Below are positions 35,495 to 44,121 of a stretch of 64,000 bases of DNA, piece after piece. The DNA is from Paenibacillus silvestris (GTDB lineage Bacteria; Bacillota; Bacilli; Paenibacillales; NBRC-103111). How positions within the stretch are numbered: the stretch's first letter is position 1; every line of letters begins with the position of its first letter. Location of the stretch: the NCBI RefSeq assembly GCF_009882985.1, contig NZ_WTUZ01000020.1, positions 431,351 to 495,350 on the forward strand, in the 5' to 3' direction. The notes under the pieces are model-generated. The model ran no database searches and was not told where the DNA came from. It saw only the letters and a list, made by a program, of their open reading frames with translations. The position numbers and the translations under genes were made by a program.

Positions 35495-36280
35495 ATTACA
35501 AAATTCATATGCTGCCTGGTCGTTATATGGTCTGTGATGTGCTTGGCATTGCCCAAGCCTATTGCGCCTGCTTTTGAACAAGCTCTCCAAACGACCGCTC
35601 CAAATCCGCCTGTTATCGTGCTCAGTGAGCCGCTGCTGAATGAACCTGTGCCGCTGCCATCTGCAGATGTTCCTGCTCCTGCTCCAGTGGAGCACCATTA
35701 TCAGGTGCCTAATACTCCTGCCTTATCCCAACTGCCAGAGCTGCCCAATGGGTGCGAAGCTGTGGCGGCCACCATGCTGCTGAACTGGGCTGGGCTTCCT
35801 ATCACCAAAGAGGAAGTAGCTGACGCGCTCCCTAGAGGCGAGATGCCTGCTGAGAATGAAGATGGAGCCTTTGTTGGCGGCAATCCAGAGGATGTGTTCG
35901 TCGGCAACCCTTATGAGGCAGGATACGGCATTTACCATAAGCCGATATATTCCACAATGAATCAGCTTATGCCAGGGCGTTTCAAGGATATCACAGGTGC
36001 TTCCTTTGATGCTTTGCTCCGCACTATAGAAGCAGGCAAGCCTACAATGATTTGGGCTACTGAACACATGGATACTCCCTATCTGGATCTGGAATGGCAA
36101 GATGAACAGGATCGACTCGTAGAGTGGTATCAACCCGAGCATGCCTTGCTATTAACAGGTTGGGACGACGATTACGCCTATATGAACGACCCTATGACTG
36201 GACAACAGGAAGCTTATGTTTTGAGTGATTTCAAACAGGTATGGGAGCTTATGGGCTCGCAAGCCATTACCTTGAATTAA
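35495..36280 (+). CDS. Secreted C39-like cysteine peptidase (YvpB-like), possible ATT start
   Basis: The papain-like fold of Peptidase_C39_2 is shown by the catalytic Cys in NGCEAVAATMLLNW and His in PEHALLLTGWDDDYAYMNDP. Without extension, the first conventional starts (GTG 35534, ATG 35537) leave a truncated hydrophobic stretch. An upstream extension in frame from ATT 35495 completes a signal peptide (TKFICCLVVIWSVMCLA) and sits 6 bases after GGAAGTGAT, an excellent ribosome binding site. I therefore propose initiation at ATT, giving 261 residues. Mature protein has a Pro-rich linker before the peptidase domain. The substrate is unknown. Confidence 0.75.
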   Translation: MTKFICCLVVIWSVMCLALPKPIAPAFEQALQTTAPNPPVIVLSEPLLNEPVPLPSADVPAPAPVEHHYQVPNTPALSQLPELPNGCEAVAATMLLNWAGLPITKEEVADALPRGEMPAENEDGAFVGGNPEDVFVGNPYEAGYGIYHKPIYSTMNQLMPGRFKDITGASFDALLRTIEAGKPTMIWATEHMDTPYLDLEWQDEQDRLVEWYQPEHALLLTGWDDDYAYMNDPMTGQQEAYVLSDFKQVWELMGSQAITLN

Positions 36281-36306
36281 GTTCCTCCGCCTTCTCCTGT
36301 GATTGT

Positions 36307-36360
36307 AAAAAAAAGCATGAACGTCCTTCCCGGATCGAGCGAAGGTACGTTCATGCTTTT
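36307..36360. terminator. Bidirectional terminator between C39 and IF-3-like genes
   Basis: AAAAGCATGAACGT pairs with ACGTTCATGCTTTT, with an inner CCTT/AAGG extension and A/T runs on both sides. Confidence 0.9.
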
Positions 36361-36361
36361 G

Positions 36362-36847
36362 TTATAAAGGATTCAGCTGCACGGATGCTTGCTTCCCGCT
36401 TAGCTGAATGCCTGTTTGTTTGCGTCCATACGCGCTTAAATCTTTGATCAAACCTTCAAGCAACGCTTTGGCCTGAGTGCCTTCTTTGTCCGAAATCTTC
36501 ACAACCAGCTGCACGGCATCTCCACCTTGCAGAATCCGCGCTGCCTGCTGGCGCTTCGTATCCAGATCGTGATCCTCGATATGCGGTGTTAATCGCAGCT
36601 CTTTGATCTTTGGCGCTTGCTCCAGCTTACGGGCCTGCTGTTTCTCCTGCATCGCTTCCTGCTTAGCCTGGCCCGCTCCGATCAATTTGCACGGGGGCGG
36701 ACTGCTCATGAGCGAAGTACAAACTAAGTCAACTTTCAGCTGCTTCGCCAGGAGCAGCGCTTCCTTCGTAGACATCACGCCTAGGTCTTCACCCTGTATA
36801 CCCGTGACATGCACTTCGGATGCTTTGATCTTCTCATTCTTAATCAT
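36362..36847 (-). CDS. Translation initiation factor IF-3 paralogue
   Basis: A 161-residue protein with both IF-3 halves in order: an N-terminal part (KASEVHVTGIQGEDLGVMST) and a C-terminal part (KIKELRLTPHIEDHDLDTK, then a KGD-like LQGGDAVQLVVK). The usual PPVCRIMDYGK motif is changed to PPPCKLIGAGQAK, and the C-terminal tip is divergent. The start ATG 36847 is followed directly by ATT, the codon that starts canonical infC; either could be used. It stands alone rather than with rpmI-rplT, so it is a second IF-3-like gene, not the housekeeping one. Confidence 0.78.
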   Translation of the reverse strand: MIKNEKIKASEVHVTGIQGEDLGVMSTKEALLLAKQLKVDLVCTSLMSSPPPCKLIGAGQAKQEAMQEKQQARKLEQAPKIKELRLTPHIEDHDLDTKRQQAARILQGGDAVQLVVKISDKEGTQAKALLEGLIKDLSAYGRKQTGIQLSGKQASVQLNPL

Positions 36848-36931
36848 TGTGATTGCACCTGATCTTTCGCTATAATGAACCCATCCGCTAATAAAGCTGA
36901 ATAGGTAGTTGAAGGAGATGTTTACCCTAAT

Positions 36932-37240
36932 ATGAATAATAAACAATTAGAAGAACAGATGATCGAAAATTATAAACGCGAGGAGCATATGATGATTCTC
37001 GTTTTTGCCCAGTGGTGTATTAATCATGATTTGGACCCGGCTGCACTCTATCGTGCTGCTTATCCAGATCAGGAGGATAATGCTTCGCTGCAGCAAGCCC
37101 TTGATCTAACGGTTTCCAAAGAGGAAGCCGGCGAAGTTGCAGATAGCACTGTGTTAGGTGTGCTGTCCCTTTTTGGCAACGAAGACCTTGCTTTCATCGT
37201 GACGGAAGAAATCGATAAGAGAAATAAAAGAAGCCGTTAA
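36932..37240 (+). CDS. Unrecognised 102-residue protein
   Basis: The start at 36932 follows GAAGGAGATG by about 10 bases. The sequence is acidic and alpha-helical (NNKQLEEQMIENYKREEHMM, then QWCINHDLDPAALYRAAYPD), with no signal or membrane segment. I recognise no domain. It is divergent from the IF-3 paralogue and convergent with the LLM oxidoreductase. A real gene is likely from the ribosome binding site and composition. Confidence 0.75.
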   Translation: MNNKQLEEQMIENYKREEHMMILVFAQWCINHDLDPAALYRAAYPDQEDNASLQQALDLTVSKEEAGEVADSTVLGVLSLFGNEDLAFIVTEEIDKRNKRSR

Positions 37241-37254
37241 CCCCATGAAGGAAA

Positions 37255-38277
37255 TCAGACTTTGAGCGCAGCGAGATCGAACGCTTCGGCCAGCAGTTCA
37301 ATCGTCCGCTGCCTCGTCTCAGGCAGGTAACCACCTGCAACGACCATGACTTCATCCACTTGGTAGCTGCTGGCCAAGTTCAGCATCTGTTCCCGGACTT
37401 GCCCGGGATCGCCGATAATCATCCGGGACCGATTATCCCTCAACCTTGTTTGATCCCAATCCGAGTAGACATACTCAGCCGCTTCTTCAGGCGATTTCAC
37501 TCCGGTGAACTCGCCTTTTTCCATTTGCAGAATGCGCAAGTCGATGGAAGCGGCAAGCTCTTCCGCTTCTGCCTGCGTTTCGGCGCAGAGCACATAGATG
37601 CAGACCGTCGCCTGCGGCACGACATTCAGCGCGGACGGCTTGAACGAGCTGCGGTAGCTGCGGACCGCTTGTTGTCCGCCCGCTCCGTTGATGAAGTGCG
37701 CGAAGCAGAATGCTGCGCCTGCTTGCGAGGCGTAAACCCCGCTCTGCCCGGTGGAGCCGAGCAGCCACACCTGGGGCACTCCAGCCACCATCGGGGTGGC
37801 ACGGATGCCCTCGAACACGTGACCGGGTTCCACCGAATCGGTGAGGAACCCGAGCAGATCTGTGACTTGCGCCGGGAACCGCTCAAGTCCTTCGAACAGA
37901 TCGGCGCTGACGCCTCTGAGCGCCTTGGCTGTGTGCGGCGTGCCGCCAGGCGCACGCCCGATGCCGAGGTCGATGCGCCCCGGATAGAGCGCTTCGAGCA
38001 TCCGGAAGTTCTCAGCGACCTTATAGGAGCTGTAATGCGGCAGCAGCACACCACCTGAGCCGAGCCTTATGCGGTTTGTGCGTGCCGCTAGTGTGGACAG
38101 CAGCACCTCCGGGGACGAGCCGGCGAGACCCTGCGAGTTGTGATGCTCCGATACCCAGAATCTCGTGTAGCCTAGACGATCAGCCAACTGCGCCAGCTGA
38201 ATGGTTTGCTGCAGCGCGTCGCTATGCGTAAAACCGGAAGAAACCGGTGATTGATCAAGAATACTTAGTTTCAGCAT
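37255..38277 (-). CDS. LLM-class flavin-dependent oxidoreductase
   Basis: A 340-residue luciferase-like monooxygenase with LKLSILDQSPVSSG at the start, RFWVSEHHN, RIRLGSGGVLLPHYSSYKVAE and LYPGRIDLGIGRAPGG, typical of the one-component bacterial branch (YwcH-like). It probably uses FMN supplied by a reductase; the substrate is unknown. I chose ATG 38277, preceded by GAAGGGATGACT; a start 24 bases upstream lacks a clear site. It is monocistronic. Confidence 0.9.
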   Translation of the reverse strand: MLKLSILDQSPVSSGFTHSDALQQTIQLAQLADRLGYTRFWVSEHHNSQGLAGSSPEVLLSTLAARTNRIRLGSGGVLLPHYSSYKVAENFRMLEALYPGRIDLGIGRAPGGTPHTAKALRGVSADLFEGLERFPAQVTDLLGFLTDSVEPGHVFEGIRATPMVAGVPQVWLLGSTGQSGVYASQAGAAFCFAHFINGAGGQQAVRSYRSSFKPSALNVVPQATVCIYVLCAETQAEAEELAASIDLRILQMEKGEFTGVKSPEEAAEYVYSDWDQTRLRDNRSRMIIGDPGQVREQMLNLASSYQVDEVMVVAGGYLPETRQRTIELLAEAFDLAALKV

Positions 38278-38346
38278 AGTCATCCCTTCTTTCTGAGTCA
38301 TCTGCCGATGGATTAATTATACAACGTCCTGGAAGCAAAAGAAAAA

Positions 38347-38372
38347 GGACGAACCCCTGGAAGGCGTTGTCC
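38347..38372 (-). terminator. Probable terminator after the PAP2 gene
   Basis: GGACAACGCC can pair imperfectly with GGTTCGTCC (minus strand), followed by TTTTTCTTTTG. It lies about 100 bases past the PAP2 stop and before the LLM gene. Confidence 0.45.
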
Positions 38373-38474
38373 CCGATGTGAACTATGTCTTTAGTGCTCC
38401 TCTTACTTACTAAAAGTGTATGACTTTGGCAGCACTTTATGCCTTTCTTTTTTGTAAATAGACCCCACATTCAC

Positions 38475-39179
38475 CTATACAGGCATGTTGTAGTCTGGCC
38501 TACTTGGCCGCTGCATCCTTTGCTTCGCGCGGGCTCTGCGATCTGTAATATGGTTTATCGCTATAATGCATGCGGTCAAACTGATGCCGCCTGCTGCGAA
38601 TCCAGCCAGCACATCGCTAGGATAATGCACGCCCAAATAAATCCGGCTTAATCCAATGCAAAGAACGAAAGCAATGGTCAGAACCGGCACCAGCCACGCT
38701 GCCTTCCATCCTCTGCGCACATTGAGCCACACCAAGTAGCCTATTAATCCGTAAAACAGAATAGACACCATCGCATGCCCGCTGGGGAAGCTGAACCCTG
38801 TCTCTTCAATTAACCATGGTCCCGCAGGGCGTTCTCGTTCTATTAAACCTTTGATCACGTTGTTAAGCCCCCAGGTAGCTAGAACACCTATGAACAACAC
38901 AAGCGTCTCCCCTCTCTGCTTGAACTTATACAACAAGATTGCAGCGACCACCAGAAAGATTATGCTTTCTGCTTTTGCTTTTCCGAGCGTCGTAATAAAT
39001 TTCACCGCAGGTGTTAGCCCGTCACTTCGAAGTGACTGAACAGCGCTGCCGATCCCTTCATCAAAAGCTTCTAACCAACCGGACGAAATGCTCTGCCATA
39101 AAATGATAAACCCAATTAGGAGCACACACGCCACGCCTAAGCCCCAGAATAAATCTTTGTGTACTGCTTTCCCCTGCAT
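38475..39179 (-). CDS. PAP2-family membrane phosphatase
   Basis: A 234-residue protein with six membrane helices. The three phosphatase motifs are KGLIERERP (variant of KxxxxxxRP), FPSGHA and SRIYLGVHYPSDVLAG, holding the catalytic His, Arg and Asp. Substrates of such enzymes include undecaprenyl diphosphate and phosphatidylglycerol phosphate. It follows the TVP38 gene by 42 bases on the same strand, suggesting a membrane-lipid operon. Confidence 0.93.
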   Translation of the reverse strand: MQGKAVHKDLFWGLGVACVLLIGFIILWQSISSGWLEAFDEGIGSAVQSLRSDGLTPAVKFITTLGKAKAESIIFLVVAAILLYKFKQRGETLVLFIGVLATWGLNNVIKGLIERERPAGPWLIEETGFSFPSGHAMVSILFYGLIGYLVWLNVRRGWKAAWLVPVLTIAFVLCIGLSRIYLGVHYPSDVLAGFAAGGISLTACIIAINHITDRRARAKQRMQRPSRPDYNMPV

Positions 39180-39221
39180 GTCTGATTTCTCCTCTGATGA
39201 TTAACTAGATTCCCATGTTCG

Positions 39222-39887
39222 TTAGGCCCGGTTTCGAGCACGTACGATCTGTCTTCTTTTCAAAAGCAACGGAATTAATGCAAATAGGACATACATCCCA
39301 ACCGCTGCATAAAACTTGCCAGATCCAATATCTTGCAGCGATGCGCCAAACACGTTGTAGACCACCGCTCCTGGAATTATACCAATGAGCGTTCCCCAAG
39401 TGTAGTCCCGGAAACGGATTTTGGAAAGCCCTGCCCCATAACTGACACCATCAAACGGAAAAAAAGGCATCAAGCGCATGTACAATACAACCATAAACCC
39501 TTTTTCTTCAGCCTTCTGATCAAAAGATTGCAATTTCTTATTGCGCAATATCCGTTGAAAGCCGTTTCTGCCCCATTTTCGCGTTATATAAAAAGAAAGC
39601 ATCGCACCGGCACCCGCTCCAATGATATCGTAAACCGTCCCCCAAAAAGCGCCAAACACATAACCCCCATACAGCGTCAACGGCGTCGCCGGAAACAGCA
39701 CCAAAGGACGCAGCGTGTAAACAATGATGTACAAAAGCCCGCCAAGCGGACCTGAATTCCGCAGCCATTCCGTCACTCGGCTTAAGTCCATGCGAGCCCA
39801 CACACCGGTCCATTGCAGAACGAGCAAGCCCGCCGCCGCAACCAGAAACCATCCCACCAATAACCAAAGCGACTTTGAACGCGCCAT
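39222..39887 (-). CDS. TVP38/TMEM64 (DedA-superfamily) membrane protein
   Basis: A 221-residue protein with five or six membrane helices and the SNARE-associated/VTT domain motif FGAFWGTVYDIIGAGAGAML, plus RLMPFFPFDGVSYGAGLS. Members are proposed lipid scramblases or half-conserved transport proteins in the cytoplasmic membrane. It is upstream of the PAP2 gene in the same direction, which fits a role in recycling lipid carriers. Confidence 0.9.
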   Translation of the reverse strand: MARSKSLWLLVGWFLVAAAGLLVLQWTGVWARMDLSRVTEWLRNSGPLGGLLYIIVYTLRPLVLFPATPLTLYGGYVFGAFWGTVYDIIGAGAGAMLSFYITRKWGRNGFQRILRNKKLQSFDQKAEEKGFMVVLYMRLMPFFPFDGVSYGAGLSKIRFRDYTWGTLIGIIPGAVVYNVFGASLQDIGSGKFYAAVGMYVLFALIPLLLKRRQIVRARNRA

Positions 39888-40060
39888 GGGCTGCCTCCTT
39901 TCGGGTACTCTTTTATCTGATTTCCATCTTACAAAACCGAGGAGGCAATATCAACAATTGGGTCTTTTGACTTGTTGGAGGAATGGTTGTTGCCACAGCA
40001 CTAAGAGGTGATTAATTCCAAAAGGCGGTGTATAACTCGCTCCCTTGGAATGCGATGAGT

Positions 40061-40118
40061 AAATTAGCTACTCTAAGAATGTTTCTCAGCGTTAAAGTAA
40101 CATGGGTGCGTGAAGTGG
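40061..40118 (-). repeat. Inverted partial copy of the 112-base repeat of 49.7 kb
   Basis: The minus strand reads CACGCACC, ACTTTAACGCTGA, AAACAT and TTAGAGTAGCTA in the same order and spacing as the unit at 49780-49905. The palindromic part of that unit is missing here. It abuts the repeat at 40148-40375. Confidence 0.7.
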
Positions 40119-40147
40119 TTGTGTGCGAAACGGATGTGTGCGAAGGT

Positions 40148-40375
40148 ACGGAACTTGGTTAACGCCGATTACTCCAGCTATTTTCCATAATATATGCAAA
40201 TTTACCCTTATAACTGGAATTTCTACCTTTAATTTCGCTAAATCCACCCCATTTCGGGGTAGCTGCCGACGATTTAAATGGAGGATTTACCGCTAATTCA
40301 TGCCCTGCCACCGTGCAGCTGAGATTAGCGGTAGTTTTCCCTCTATTTCAGCTGGGATGCCGTAATGGAACGCTC
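40148..40375. repeat. Dispersed intergenic repeat, copy B
   Basis: This stretch of the 604-base gap shares 22 identical bases, starting TTAACGCCGATTACTCCA at 40159-40180, with the reverse complement of 62538-62559. It also shares ACCGCTAATTT-like and CGGTAGTTTT blocks with that copy, in the same order. No coding potential is supported. The rest of the gap (39888-40060) shows nothing recognisable. Confidence 0.7.
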
Positions 40376-40421
40376 CTTGGAACAGGCCTGCCTAAATCAG
40401 CAGACTAAGGACTCCCTAGCC

Positions 40422-40455
40422 AAAAAAACCGCCAAGACATATCGTCTTAACGGTT
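40422..40455 (-). terminator. Terminator after the SEC-C protein gene
   Basis: AACCGTTAAGAC pairs with GTCTTGGCGGTT (minus strand, two mismatched positions) and is followed by TTTTTTG. It lies about 37 bases past the stop at 40492. Confidence 0.75.
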
Positions 40456-40491
40456 CATCTGCTATTGGAGTCAGGTTACGCATCCAACACC

Positions 40492-41655
40492 TTAACCCGC
40501 ACAGCACTTCTTAAACTTCTTCCCGCTTCCGCAAGGGCAAGGATCGTTCCTGCCTACCTTCGCGCGCGTCTTCATGTCAATGACATCCGCCTGGGCAGAA
40601 GGTTTCTGGAGCACAGCCAGCGGTTTGGCAGGCGATAGCTCAGTTGGTGAATAACCCTTGAGAAACCATTGCCTTGTCGTATTATTCAGAGCTGAAATGT
40701 GATTCATAAAGCTCTTGGTCAGCTCAAGGTCATTGATTTCAAGACTCTGTTGGATCGATTGAAGCAGAAAGCCCGGAGTTGCTCCATTACGGATATGATC
40801 TACACAATCTTCTACGATAAAGTCTGCCTGTTCATACGAAATCGTATAGTTTTTGCGAATAAAGTCCACAAACGCTTTGTGCGCCGGAGTACGATCCACG
40901 TATTCGGGTTCCCCAGCAGCTAGAAGCTGCTCTTTGGTGAATGGATACAGGGAAACGCTCAATCGGGACTCCTGCTCCTGCTGCACTTGTTTCGGATTGT
41001 TCAAAAGGATATTATGATATCCCCTGGAGTCCGGCATAATTTGCATATAGAACACAATTGAATCCTCTATAACAGCTGAGTATTCATGCCAGTACACTTT
41101 CGTTCCCATATAGCTCTCAACGAGGTTATGCAGCTCTTCGTTACTGAGATGACCATAATAATACAAGAGGCCGTTCGTGAGCTTAATCCATTCCGCATTT
41201 CTTTGAAACTTCTCGCGGAAGTATTTGTAATCCAGCTTTTGAAAGCTTTCACGCACTTCCTTCGGCATGGCTATGGCAGGTTTCCCATTGTGCATGCCAG
41301 TGAAAAGCAGCCCTCGATCCACAAAATAAGAAATCTGCTCTACATCAATCATCGTACCAGGGGATACGCCGCCGCGCCCTGCAATTTGTTTCATAATTTG
41401 ATAACGCGTATCATCGAATTTAAAAAATAAATTTGGCAGCGCGTTTGGAATATGCTCCACCAATGCTATAGCTAAATCCTGTTTCTTTAATGTGCTTACA
41501 CCTTTAATCTCCAAGTTAGTCCGAATCTCCGTAAGATCGCCTTTCGTTAATCGAACAAGACAGTCAGCGAGTGAAAGCGGAATTGTAAGCTCGGGTCCAA
41601 ACTCCTCCCCTACATAAGCCTCATTCTGATTTTTGGCGCTCTTGCGCTTGTCCAT
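40492..41655 (-). CDS. SEC-C motif protein of unknown function
   Basis: A 387-residue protein ending in a SEC-C zinc motif, GRNDPCPCGSGKKFKKCC, as at the end of SecA, where it binds zinc and partner proteins. The rest has no domain I recognise; it begins Lys-rich and has a long helical middle. I chose ATG 41655, after AAAGGATG; upstream in-frame starts encode MKLFFFSERMKK and lack a site. It is monocistronic between two terminators. A role in translation or secretion is often assumed for SEC-C proteins but is not shown here. Confidence 0.82.
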   Translation of the reverse strand: MDKRKSAKNQNEAYVGEEFGPELTIPLSLADCLVRLTKGDLTEIRTNLEIKGVSTLKKQDLAIALVEHIPNALPNLFFKFDDTRYQIMKQIAGRGGVSPGTMIDVEQISYFVDRGLLFTGMHNGKPAIAMPKEVRESFQKLDYKYFREKFQRNAEWIKLTNGLLYYYGHLSNEELHNLVESYMGTKVYWHEYSAVIEDSIVFYMQIMPDSRGYHNILLNNPKQVQQEQESRLSVSLYPFTKEQLLAAGEPEYVDRTPAHKAFVDFIRKNYTISYEQADFIVEDCVDHIRNGATPGFLLQSIQQSLEINDLELTKSFMNHISALNNTTRQWFLKGYSPTELSPAKPLAVLQKPSAQADVIDMKTRAKVGRNDPCPCGSGKKFKKCCAG

Positions 41656-41782
41656 TTTCTTCATCCTTTCCGAAAAGAAAAACAACTTCAACTTTTAATG
41701 ACATCCTATCATTGTACAATTTATCAGGCGTTTGGGATAGAGTTTCCCACTAGTTTCCATAAAGGTTACCGAATTAGCCATA

Positions 41783-41814
41783 AAAAAGACACCTGCCAAC
41801 CTATGGGCAAGTGC
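41783..41814 (-). terminator. Terminator after the hut operon
   Basis: CACTTGCC pairs with GGCAGGTG (minus strand, one G-U pair) around CATAGGTT, followed by TCTTTTTTA. It lies about 23 bases past the hutG stop. Confidence 0.8.
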
Positions 41815-41836
41815 CTTACAAAGCCTTACAAAGTAG

Positions 41837-42805
41837 TTAAATCGGCCGCCTGGCCACTCCCGCCAGGAAGCTGAGCATGAACTGCACCGCAAGGCGCGAA
41901 GTCACATTTCGCACGTCGACAGTCGGGTCGATGCAGACAAAATCCAGCCCCTGCACCTTCGGAAGCGCTCCTAACCGATGAAGGGCTTCCAAGGCATCCC
42001 ATGGGTTCATGCCGCCAGTGCCGATCGCTGGACAGCCGGGTGCGTAAGCTTGGTCAATCACATCAACATCAAAACTCACGTACAGCACATCCGTATCCTT
42101 TCCAGCAAGCTGAATCGCCTCATCAAGTACGGCGTCAATCCCCATTCGTCTTACATCCCGTGACGTGTACACATGTACGCCTTGGCTTATCACATAGTCG
42201 TGATACGGCTTTGAGTTCATAAACCCCCGGATTCCGATTTGCACGATGTTAGGTCCGTAAACCACACCCGACTCCAGGATGCCGCGAAACGGCGTACCGT
42301 TGGTCACCCCGCCATCCTCGAAGTTACGTACATCATGGTGCGCATCAAAGTGGATGATACCCACCTTCTGGCCAGGATATCGGCCAGCAAAAGCTTTAAC
42401 CGACGGACAGCTCGCCGAATGATCGCCGCCAATCATAATCGGGATGAGGTTAGGCTGCTCCTTATACAGAGCTCGAAGGCTCTCCTCAATACGGCGATGG
42501 CATTCCGCGATGTTGGTCACATGCATCTGGATGTCGCCGAGGTCACGGACGGCCAAATCCTGCAAATCGACCCCATATTCCATCGAATAGGTGGTAAATG
42601 ACTTGAATGCCGCGCGAACCGCGGCAGGGGTCGTCGAAGCGCCCGAATGCGAGATCGACGACTTGGATAAAGGGACGCCAACGATCCCTGCAAGAAGCTC
42701 CTCGTGACCGTCCCATGGACGAATCCACCCAGCTACTTTGGTTTCCATATGATCACGAAATGCGGCTTGATCGGGTGATGTCAAAAAAGGAATCTCGTGG
42801 CTCAT
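41837..42805 (-). CDS. hutG: Formimidoylglutamase HutG
   Basis: A 322-residue arginase-family enzyme that hydrolyses N-formimidoyl-L-glutamate to glutamate and formamide, the last step of this histidine pathway. The binuclear manganese site is visible in GGDHSASCP, HFDAHHD and SFDVDVID. It overlaps hutI by 4 bases and ends the operon. Confidence 0.95.
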   Translation of the reverse strand: MSHEIPFLTSPDQAAFRDHMETKVAGWIRPWDGHEELLAGIVGVPLSKSSISHSGASTTPAAVRAAFKSFTTYSMEYGVDLQDLAVRDLGDIQMHVTNIAECHRRIEESLRALYKEQPNLIPIMIGGDHSASCPSVKAFAGRYPGQKVGIIHFDAHHDVRNFEDGGVTNGTPFRGILESGVVYGPNIVQIGIRGFMNSKPYHDYVISQGVHVYTSRDVRRMGIDAVLDEAIQLAGKDTDVLYVSFDVDVIDQAYAPGCPAIGTGGMNPWDALEALHRLGALPKVQGLDFVCIDPTVDVRNVTSRLAVQFMLSFLAGVARRPI

Positions 42806-44106
42806 ACGACTCCCCCCTCCTGTTCAGTTCCCGTCATAAGCATGCGGTTCCACACGACCATTTCCCCGTTCTTCATCACGCCGTACGTGTGGTTGATCCC
42901 AAAATGATACGGCAGATAAGCGATATTAGGTGCATCGAAAATCGTTAAATCCGCACGTTTGCCCACCTCAATCGATCCGATATCATGCCCGCGCCCCAGC
43001 GCATTCGCCGCGTTGATCGTGCAGGCGGTCAGAATTTCCTCTGGCGACATTTTCAAGTTAAGCGACGCCAGCATCATGATGAGCTGAATCGACTCTGTCG
43101 GGCAGGAGCCCGGGTTATAATCCGTGGACAGAGCCACTGGCAGGTCGTACTTGTCGATCATGTCACGGGCGCGCGCATGCGTGGCTAGGCCGAGATTGAA
43201 CGATGTGCCCGGCAGCAGCACCGGAATGACGCCGCTCGCGGCAAGCGCTGCCAACCCTGTATCCGTTGCCGTAAGCAAATGCTCGGCGGATATCGCGCCT
43301 ATCTCTCCTGCCAACTCAGCTCCACCAAGCGGCACGATTTCGTCCGCATGGATCTTCGAACGCAGTCCTAGACGCTGCGCTTCAACCAAAATACGACGCG
43401 ACTCCTCAATAGAGAAAACGCCTCTCTCACAAAACACGTCGCAAAACTCCGCTAGGCCCTCCTCGGCCACTTTGGGCAGCATAACGTTCACTAGATAATC
43501 AACGAACGCCTCGCTGCGCCCCTTGAATTCCTCCGGCACCGCATGCGCTCCCATGAATGTCGATACAACATCAACAACATGGACCGCGTCCAAGCGCTTG
43601 GCAACACTCAGCTGCTTTAATTCCGCTTCTAACGATAGACCGTAGCCGCTCTTCGCTTCAACGGTTGTAACACCGTTCAGAAGCATTTCATCAAGACTGC
43701 GACGCGCCTTCTCATACAGCTCCTGCTCGCTGGAGGCGCGTGTGCACTTTACGGTATGAAGGATGCCCCCACCCTGAGCTAGAATGTCCAAATACGGAAC
43801 TCCAGACCGTTTTAACACCAGCTCATGCTCACGGGAGCCCCCATGCACCAGATGGGTATGCGGATCAACGAGCCCCGGCGTGACTAGCCGTCCGCCAACG
43901 TCCATCGTCACCGCAATTTCACTACCTGCAAGCTGCTCCTGAAACTCATTTACCGGCCCGAACCAAGCAATTCTCCCATGCTTAATGGCGATTACCGCAT
44001 CTTTGGTCTCGCATACCTCTTTCATGGACTGCCCTCCACGCGGCCTATTTCCCTGCGGGGTCACCAAACTGCCAATGCCGGTGAGGAGCAAATCAATTCG
44101 TTCCAT
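42802..44106 (-). CDS. hutI: Imidazolonepropionase HutI
   Basis: A 434-residue amidohydrolase that opens 4-imidazolone-5-propionate to formimidoylglutamate. The metal site starts in DPHTHLVHGG; further features are KSGYGLS and ALSTDYNPGSCPT near the C-terminal half. The length is normal. It follows hutU by 15 bases and overlaps hutG by 4. Confidence 0.95.
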   Translation of the reverse strand: MERIDLLLTGIGSLVTPQGNRPRGGQSMKEVCETKDAVIAIKHGRIAWFGPVNEFQEQLAGSEIAVTMDVGGRLVTPGLVDPHTHLVHGGSREHELVLKRSGVPYLDILAQGGGILHTVKCTRASSEQELYEKARRSLDEMLLNGVTTVEAKSGYGLSLEAELKQLSVAKRLDAVHVVDVVSTFMGAHAVPEEFKGRSEAFVDYLVNVMLPKVAEEGLAEFCDVFCERGVFSIEESRRILVEAQRLGLRSKIHADEIVPLGGAELAGEIGAISAEHLLTATDTGLAALAASGVIPVLLPGTSFNLGLATHARARDMIDKYDLPVALSTDYNPGSCPTESIQLIMMLASLNLKMSPEEILTACTINAANALGRGHDIGSIEVGKRADLTIFDAPNIAYLPYHFGINHTYGVMKNGEMVVWNRMLMTGTEQEGGVV

Positions 44107-44121
44107 CCTCGCTCCTCCTTC

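Noticed and set aside
37360..38058. Plus-strand ORF of 232 codons over the LLM oxidoreductase
   Set aside because: No recognisable domain, no ribosome binding site, and fully inside a gene with clear family motifs.
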